Below are positions 56,370-64,000 of a stretch of 64,000 bases of DNA, one piece after another. Numbering within the stretch: position 1 is the stretch's first letter; every line of letters starts with the position of its first letter. Made by a program: the position numbers and the translations under genes. Below the pieces are notes generated by a model. The model was not told where the DNA came from. It saw only the letters and a program-made list of their open reading frames with translations, and made no database searches. The stretch is from Dysidea avara. Lineage: Eukaryota; Porifera; Demospongiae; Dictyoceratida; Dysideidae. The DNA lies in the NCBI RefSeq assembly GCF_963678975.1, contig NC_089275.1, forward strand, positions 825,001-889,000, written 5' to 3'.

Positions 56370-59300
56370 GAATTGCACAGATACAATTATCAGGCACTTC
56401 AACAATTCCAACACAAGTAAAATGATACCACCTATCACACAAATCACATCCTATCCACTCTTCGACATCTTCAGTATATTCCTGATGACACACTCCACAG
56501 TAAGTTTTGTCTCCATCATCATGTTCAGAGTTCACTAGTACATCAGATAAATTGCTCTTTTTCTTAGCTGCACCCCGCTTCCTGTTTTCCTTGATAGTGT
56601 GCAAATGATCTAACCACATTCGAACATCGTCAACAGAGAGTAGTACTTCTTTAGCAATTTCTAAACAAACTGATTCAGATGGTGGGTAACATTCTAAAGA
56701 TTCAAACTTTTCTTTGATGACAGTAGATGGTGGTTTCCTCATGGCTGGAATAGGTGACAATAATGATGTTGGTGCGGTTAAAAATGGCCAGTGCAAGTTT
56801 CTTTGCACTGGTCACAGTTAGCATTGCCCCAAGGTCTTGCTGGGTCTGGTATAGGCAAAGGTAACAGTGAAACCAGTGGTCCTCCACTATACCACTGAGG
56901 TAATTGTTGATGTCCACTTCTACACAGTGGATGACAGCATGATGCATCCATACAACAAACAAGAATAAAAGCATACCGAGAAGGTAAATTCTTAACACTG
57001 TGGCATTCTTTCAGTTGCCAGACTGTATCAAAATAGCTGTACAAATCTGGCTTCTCTAATTTTAAAGATTCTTTTTGTTTTTTAGTGCCTTTGACATATT
57101 GCAAGAAATACTTACGTGTGTCTTGCTGTAAGTGAGAATCAGCTCCATGATAAAGGTGAATGACAGAGTCTCCACATGGACAGTTGTTGACTCTATTTAT
57201 GTATACATTTGTAGCTAAGTTCATGTTTTCTACGTACCTTTTTTTATTGATTTTTCCAGTTGCGTTATCCATGCATGATCCCCTTAATGTTGATGATATA
57301 AATAGGTTTGCATGTCTTAAAGCTAGGCAGCCACTTTGTAGTTCAACTCTATTAAAAAGCTGGAACCATTGTTTCTGGTGGTCACAAGACAAGCTATTGT
57401 TGACTTCAAGTGTCTTTCAGTCCAAATAAATTGGACTTTGTCATGTATTGGCCCCACATCGGCAGCACCATCTACTCTGATACACTCTATAAGTTTTCTT
57501 TCATTATTTGCTGGATTTATGAACTTAGGTTTGATGGTGGGTTCTTCTTCCAACATATCTAAGTCGGCACTATGCTGTGAGGGATTTTTTTGGATAAACA
57601 CCTGCAACTTTAACCACTCCAGCACACATCTCTCCTGTAGTTTCTGTGGCTGAAAAATGATTAGATGTTGTCTGTAAAATTGATGTATACGGATTGACAT
57701 AATCTGTGTATGTAGTTAAGGTTTCATGGCCTTCCACAATGGGGCTTTTGTGAAGGCGATGTGTAGCCATTGTATCAAGTCTAAATCCTGCAGCATCATC
57801 ACGATTAAGATTTACTATGTTGCATCCATCTTTGTATTGCAAAAAAATTGTTATAAAAAGCAGCACTCCAGTGTGCATCAGGATTAAATTTTGGCATAAT
57901 CCTTTTCGGGCATGTCTAGATGTTACTTTAGCTAACCCTTTATACCTTGTAGCTGATCTTCTCCGTCTGTTTCTAGCTACACAAAGTTCTACGACAGTCC
58001 CATAAGCAGAATTTCTTTTAAATACTTTGATTAAATGTTGATGCACTCTGCCGTAAGTGGCCTTATGCTTTACTCGGAGATTGCCATCAAATGTCAAAAC
58101 TCCCATGCGTCTCCATGCATCAGCTCCCACATTACAGCTTTTTACGTAGTCTTCAATTTCCTTTCCTATAGCAGGGATTTGCTTAATGGTTGTTTTGCTA
58201 TGAGCGCTTCTCTTTCTTTGCAAAAAGTTACGGTTAGCAATTGTCTTGCTAATGAGATACTGTGCTCGGCGATGTATGGCTTTTCTCTTCTTTTTTTTTT
58301 TTCAATAAAAGTTTGTGCCTGGACACTTGACATATTGAGTGCAATATATTGGTCAGGATTGTCACTCTCTGAATCTGTGACTATTATGCCATTCAAAATG
58401 CTGGCAGTTCTGTTTGAATTACATTATTGAGTGTTGTTGTAATTTACAAAAGCTTGATACGATTGTTTCAATAGTGCTGCATCAGAAGCATCAAACATCT
58501 CCAGCACATTTGAAATTTTTTGACACAACTCATCAATTACTGCTTCTTCTTCATCATCACATACATTGCACTTACTACTGTGTCCACTACTTCAAACCAA
58601 TTGAATTGTGATGCTCTAAGCAGAGAAATAAGCTCTTCATTAATGTAGCAAGAATTGGCAGCTAATCTATCACCACAGTCATTCGATGAGTCTGTATCTG
58701 CAGTTTCAGACCCAATTCCAAGTAGCCGTATTGCATTTGAGCTAGTAATAGCATTAGACTCAAAAACATCTGCTAGTTTTTCATAATAATCAACACCATG
58801 AATGAGTTCCATCACATATATATTTGCTTTGCCTTTCTTCATTTTTAAAAGTAATGTGACTAATGGCATTTGTAATATTCTACGTTTAGCATTTGCGACT
58901 TTGTATAATACTCCTGGAAAGTTGTTCTGGAACAGAGATTTAAGAGAGCACATTCCTTCACTAATAGCAGCTTGTACAATATTAACCATTCTTGCACATT
59001 CAACACAATTGTGGTGATTAGTGCTACACAGTATTGTCCTCTAGCTATACAGTAATCATTGAGGCTAAAGTGTTTATTTTTACTTAAACTACACGGGTTG
59101 AAAGTGTCTCATAATCAGAAAAGTTTACATTAACACAACATGACTTGTACTTATCAACCAATTATTTTTCAAGCCCCCCTGTACTATTAACACTAGCACA
59201 GGGAGGCTTTACTAAAAATGTGGTTCAGATGTGATTGATCAGAATCACCCAAAAAAAACAGTCTCAAAACTCTCATTAGAATATAGGGACGAGTCCGAGT

Positions 59301-61180
59301 CATCAGCCTGACTACTTGTAGATTTTCTTTTTGATCTTGATTGTTCATCTGAGCTATGACTAGAGCTGAGTGATTGTGGTTTGCGTAATTGATCTGGCTT
59401 GTGTATGTAATTTTCTACTGGCTTAGATCTGACTGAACTATCATCAAAGGAACTGTAGTGTTTCTTGGACATGTACACTTTGGATTTTTTGGTTTTCTTT
59501 TCTAACACAACAAGCTCATTCTCAATTTCTCTCCTCTTTTTGTGCAATTTTGTTATTCTGTAAGTTCATCACAATTTTTATAATTTTTTATGTTTTCAGC
59601 CATCTGATGTCTTTTTTCTTTGTACGAAATTTGGTTCTTTATTTCTCTTCTAATGCTTTCATTCGGTCTACTCGAGCATCAAAAGAAAGCTTTGGACGTT
59701 TGGATACAGGCTGGCTTGTACAGTACTTTTTACTACAACTCTTTCCCTTTTTGAAGGAATATGTTTGGTCCACCATGTCTCTTGCAACATTCAATAATTT
59801 TTGACGACTTCTCAGGTTTTTTAAGTAGATTTCCTGGGTTGCATTGTTAACACACTTTTGATAGTCAGTGAGGGGTTGAATAGACTCCTTTTTATATATC
59901 AAAGCTGATTCTTTAATCTTTTCCTCTGACATACCAGTATCATGTGCAAGTGCCAGTGCTGGAACATCTGATGTGTCCTGTAAGCACACACAATGTAACA
60001 GCAGTGAAGAATAATTAGCAAAATGTGTTATTAAAAGCCTGATAGAGCAGATTATTAAAACAATCACCTGTGCAATATTTTCCTATTCTGCAATAGTCTC
60101 CAAGCATCTTGCCAACTAAAAATAAGGTTCGACAGAATTTTAGCTAACTCAAATTTTTGCTGAATATTATATACTTATATATTGTGTATCAATAGCAGAG
60201 CAAGTGAATAATAACCTATCCCGTACCAACAAAAAAAGCTTAAAGCCTGTAAATTGTGGAAGTCATTATAATTCTTAAAAGTCTGGATCCACCTGTTATA
60301 GTTGTTTTATAATACTTGATGCTAACATTTCAGAGATGTATGCAAAATATCTAAAGGGTTCTTTGGTATGCATTTAGTACACAATATTGTACTTTGTGTG
60401 GGAGGATCAAAGCGATGTTGCATATTGTATTTTCCCTATAGTACTAATTAGCTGCATACTGTACTGTATGAGTATACAGAACAGTTATACAGTACAGTTA
60501 TGTGAAGAATTTATTTAAGAATTTTTTTGATCACGTCCATGACATTTTAATTGCTAAAACTAGCTAAAGTACAGTTTATTTTACGGCTAGAAATAGATTG
60601 CGTAATCACTTACTGATCATCTGATCACTGGAAATAGGAATTTAAATCCACTCAGACGGCATGATTGATCATGTGCGCCATTGTAATTTGTTTGAACTAG
60701 ACAAAATAGTCCTACTAGTTCGTTCTATGACTAGAAATAGATCTTGTAAACACTTACTGATATCCTCATCAACAAAAAATGCAGCAGTTTTGGTACTTGA
60801 GAAAATCGCTCTGAGCGAGACAACCAGGTAAGGCTTAAAGCATCGCCTATGCTTGTTTGTATGAAAAATACAGCACTTGGGGGGTGCCTCGAGGCAAATA
60901 CAGCACTCGGCTTCTCCTCATGCTGTACTAGCCTCTCAACATGCCCCCTTGAAAATGTAGTATACATACCTTGTCTTGCTTTTGTAGAGAGACACAGCAC
61001 CAGTTGTTGATACGGACAGACGTGTTTGAAGTGATGGTCTCATACTGGATTGGGATGAAGTAGAATGTTCACCAATGGACGAAGTAGAAAGCTGACTATC
61101 GAATGAAATAGAAGGTTGATCATGGAGATCTTCACTCTGTAGACAAGTTATCACCTGTATAGGTTGAATAATATGTTTAA
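56370..61180 (-). pseudogene. Large transposase-like protein with C-terminal PHD finger, decayed
   Basis: Minus-strand coding runs from a Ser-rich exon (61,170-60,968, ending KSKTR|GTATGTA) through about 60,110 and 59,990-59,640 (LALAHDTGMSEEKIKESALI), a Ser/Lys-rich linker (59,547-59,250) and 58,989-58,540. The main part is at 58,230-56,800, with blocks DAWRRMGVLTFDGNLRVKHK, VVELCVARNRRRRSATRYKG, NIVNLNRDDAAGFRLDTMAT, CIRVDGAADVGPIHDKVQFI, TNVYINRVNNCPCGDSVIHL and DPARPWGNANCDQCKETCTG. At the end come EVLLSVDDVRMWLDHL and a PHD finger, CGVCHQEY...CDLCDRWYHFTC (about 56,500-56,400). The order matches a repetitive protein family of corals, Hydra and sponges that I cannot assign to a named transposon superfamily. 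Several frame breaks (for example near 59,560-59,640, 58,430 and 57,440) make it a pseudogene. No TIRs were found. Confidence 0.65.
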
Positions 61181-61199
61181 CAACAAGATACACACAACT

Positions 61200-62148
61200 T
61201 TTTCAACAATGTAATTGCATAGTTGTTTAACACTGAGGAGGTAAGGTTTCACTAGAAGAATGCAGCAACATTCTATGACCCTAGCAGGCAGCTGTTTTCT
61301 ACATCAACAAATGACTTAACAGCCAATTAACTTGACCACTTTAAAAGAGAGACCTTAAATATACCAATGGATGTGATTACCTGTATGTTTGACTACTCTA
61401 CCCAAGTATGTTTGTATTACACTAGTCTGGGAACTCTAGCATACTAGACTCGTGCAGCTACCAATCAGATTGCAGCATATTTACTAAGCCATAGTGGGCA
61501 TACTTCAGGCTCTCACGATCTATAATGAGCATGCATCAGCATTCTTGGCAACCCTTGCTCATGGTGTGGCTAGCAGTATCATGAACCATGATAGTGGGTT
61601 CTAAAAACTATATAGCCATGCTTACTGAGTCCTTCCTCGTGTCCATGACCTATTTTTGATTTCATTTTTCGGATGGAGTTTCTTTTTGCCAAACCGCCAT
61701 TACGCACGAGAAGCCATACAAGATCGCACTCAGAATTACGATTTTTGGTGTGTGCTGCTTGTGACTAATAGAATCTGCCTTTATTAAACTCAGTATAGGC
61801 CAGGAAGCTTAATCTGTCCTGAAGACTTTGTTGCAAGGTGGTTTTTTCGCTCCCTGATTATTGTACGTGGGCGGGTTATCCAGATTAAATACTGTAATAA
61901 TGCAGTCAAGTGTATAACAACAATCCTTGCATTGAATTTGACAGCTATTAAAGGCACCAGTAATGTGAATTCTGCCTCATATTAGGAGACTATCATTCTG
62001 TATGCAGAGTACAATTTGATCAGTTTCATGTGTGTTCTGAAAGTGTTGACGGTGTTACTATGCAGATTGCAAAATTACACTATTCACAACAGTCTTCATT
62101 ATCAACCATAATCCAGTAATGGATTAATAAAAAGTACACAAACTGGAT
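61200..62148. other. Gene-free stretch
   Basis: No recognisable coding region, RNA gene or bounded repeat. This is the 5' side of the PHD-tailed gene, so a first exon or TIR could lie here, but I could not place either. Confidence 0.4.
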
Positions 62149-62413
62149 AAATAAAAAATGGAAATTTTAAAATGGGAATAGGGATCGCTGAAAAAAGCCA
62201 CAAAACAAGATGGGGTCGCTGGGGTGGTAATGTAAACCACAAATCCCTATTTTGACTCTCTGTCATAAACCTTTACTTACATGCTCTGTCATTTTGAATC
62301 GAGTCAAAATAGGGATTTGTGGTTTACATTACCACCCCAGCGATCCCTTCTTATTTTGTGGCTTTTTTCAGCAATCCCTATTCCCATTTTAAAATTTCCA
62401 ATTTTTATTCATC
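62149..62413. mobile_element. Hairpin MITE with nearly perfect about 110-base arms
   Basis: Arms 62,149-62,260 and 62,304-62,413 match with only a few differences (shared blocks ATGGAAATTTTAAAATGGGA, GGGTGGTAATGTAAACCACA and AATCCCTATTTTGACTC) around a loop of about 40 bases. There is no coding capacity. The close match indicates recent amplification or conversion. Confidence 0.85.
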
Positions 62414-62693
62414 TAGTATATATATACATTCAGCAAATACAGTGAAACTGCCCTAAAAGCTACAATAGAATAACCTCCACAAAACATTTGCTGGATTGTC
62501 ACTGTTTTAACAGTGCATGCTACGGAAATTTGTAGCCCAAGGAAGCTCACAACAAAATGACAAGCAACCACTTTCTGGGCAAACACATAGTTTTATATTA
62601 CCTCTGTATCAGCAATCGTTGAAACTCTTATCACAGCCCTATTTGGTCATCTAATATGTCTATGAAGACTGCGTCTTTCCCCCCCAACGCGTC

Positions 62694-62760
62694 AGGGGCG
62701 GATCTAGAAATTTTCAGAGGGGGTTTCTGGTTCTCTGGAATTGTAACTTCAGTCTAGCTG
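62694..62760. mobile_element. Possible hAT-like end
   Basis: CAGGGGCGGATCTAGAAATT at 62,692-62,711 matches the terminal sequence of a widespread hAT-like MITE group. The opposite end was not found before the window end, so the copy may be truncated or extend beyond it. Confidence 0.35.
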
Positions 62761-62769
62761 CAAGTTGAA

Positions 62770-64000
62770 GACCAAAAAAAAAAAAAAAGGTCACCACGTG
62801 CTTTTCAACGCTGTGAATAGAGATTTCCAACCTACCGATTTTTCACATATATATTTGCTAATCAAATTACACCCCCTCAACAAATGTTTCACGAGCTGCT
62901 GTTCTAGTATGTAGTAGCCAATGCTTTGTACTTCGTAATGCACTTTACCGAATTAAATTTCATCCAGTATTTATTGAAATATGCGAAATCAAAGTTTGAG
63001 AAATAAAATTCCCCAATGGGAGCCCATACAAAAATTCTGTAGGACGTAATGTATGGGAAAACACGGGATTTTACGGCACCACTTATAGTCAAAATTTTCT
63101 GCGAGTTTCTGTGACCTGTAAGGCTGAAAGAAGCGATCTTAGGCAAAGTAGATACGCTGATTCTGAATTTGGCATCGGTTTTTTGATGAAAAGATGTTTT
63201 GTGGTGGTCAATGACGAAACTTTGTCTTGTAAAAGGGTATAGCACCATCTAAGACACTTCACAATTCTGCAATACAACCATCCTGGTATTCAAGACATTC
63301 ATCCAAGTATAGTTTGAAAGTGAGTAGTTTGTTGTGTTGTGAGGAATTGCTTTATAGCATACAAGGTGATGCATAACTTTTGAAAAGCACAAGTGATACC
63401 AACCTTGTAAGGCTTCACAACTACCTGTTGTGATGTTCTGATATGCCCACTATTATTGTTGTCTATTTTGTTGCAGCTGCATGACTGTAATTCTAGTCAG
63501 AGACAGAATATTGTTTCTCTTTATTATGCAATGATGTCATCATATTATATAATAATTACTATCTTCTGTACTTTTAGAGTGGCAAATAAAGTGAAGTAGT
63601 ATAAAAAAATTGCAGTCTTACAATAATATTGAAGAATACTGGTCATATATGTTGGAATCTGATTGTTGTATTTGCAAAGTAATTTTTAATTGTGCCCTGT
63701 AATGTCAAAGGCCACTCTGTAATACAATATCACTAATTAATCATCTGTAAATATGTTTGGGGTACCTGTATATAATTTGTATTTACAGAACTCGCACTAT
63801 TCTTAGCAAATTACTAACTCAAACATTAAATATTACAAATGGTCATTCTACAAAGGAGTGGTCACTTTAGAAAGTTTTACCTTGCTCATGCATTTTACTA
63901 CATTAAATGGTTATGTGGTGAAAATTTCATGTCATTAGGAGATTCATACTCAAATTTATGGCACTTTGGATATTGTGTTTGGTGCCACGTTAATGTACAG
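62770..64000. other. Gene-free end of window
   Basis: Overlapping minus-strand open frames at 62,904-63,277 have no recognised domain and no splice structure. Nothing else was recognised to the end. Confidence 0.45.

Noticed and set aside
62904-63277. 114-codon and 62-codon overlapping minus-strand frames
   Set aside because: Overlapping frames with no recognisable domain in repeat-like sequence. Likely chance.

Overview
The window looks like a piece of a small-intron, AT-rich animal genome, most likely a sponge (demosponge). That is inferred from a CARD-NACHT-LRR receptor gene of the kind sponges carry in large numbers, GT-AG introns often only 40-150 bases long, a TKL-type kinase, and a dense load of CR1-like LINEs, hAT and other MITEs, and multi-exon transposon genes. 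No species marker was seen, and a cnidarian cannot be excluded.

Layout. 1-3,430 holds no recognisable gene, only old repeats. 3,432-6,720 (minus) is an NLR gene whose exon phases fit at every junction, with a possible extra 5' exon at 7,092-7,247. 7,340-8,400 is a nest of inverted repeats, followed by a TTTCTCA-rich array. 8,661-13,657 (plus) is an eight-exon kinase gene whose second intron contains a CR1-like LINE. 14,362-16,640 holds the exons of an integrase-core (DDE) gene on the minus strand and a textbook hAT MITE. 16,625-19,860 holds a TIR element with a tRNA-like sequence, a LINE end, a long-TIR MITE, a helix-turn-helix ORF and a second TTTCTCA array. 19,850-23,516 is a 5'-incomplete Ty3/gypsy fossil.

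23,500-39,850 is mostly non-coding. It holds palindromes, foldback elements, a second hAT MITE with its empty site elsewhere in the window, a dispersed CTCTAATAGAGCAGTCA motif, a 1.3-kb two-monomer minisatellite and a cluster of GCGTGGGCG motifs.

39,850-51,170 is the most interesting part. After a LINE, a RecQ-like helicase gene (plus) converges on a DUF6589-type gene (minus). The helicase's first exon appears to be split by a 4.4-kb element with about 140-base TIRs, which itself carries a FAR1/MULE-like gene and a PHD-finger gene reading inward from its two ends. 51,630-51,825 is a Rho-like GTPase exon that has lost key residues. 52,147-55,597 is a CR1-like LINE with 5' parts but no 3' end. 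56,340-61,180 (minus) is a large decayed transposase-like gene ending in a PHD finger. The rest is gene-free, with a well-matched hairpin MITE at 62,149-62,413.

Only the NLR, and possibly the kinase, look like host genes still under selection. Most other coding sequence belongs to mobile elements in various stages of decay. Family names come from recognising motifs by eye; no search was run.
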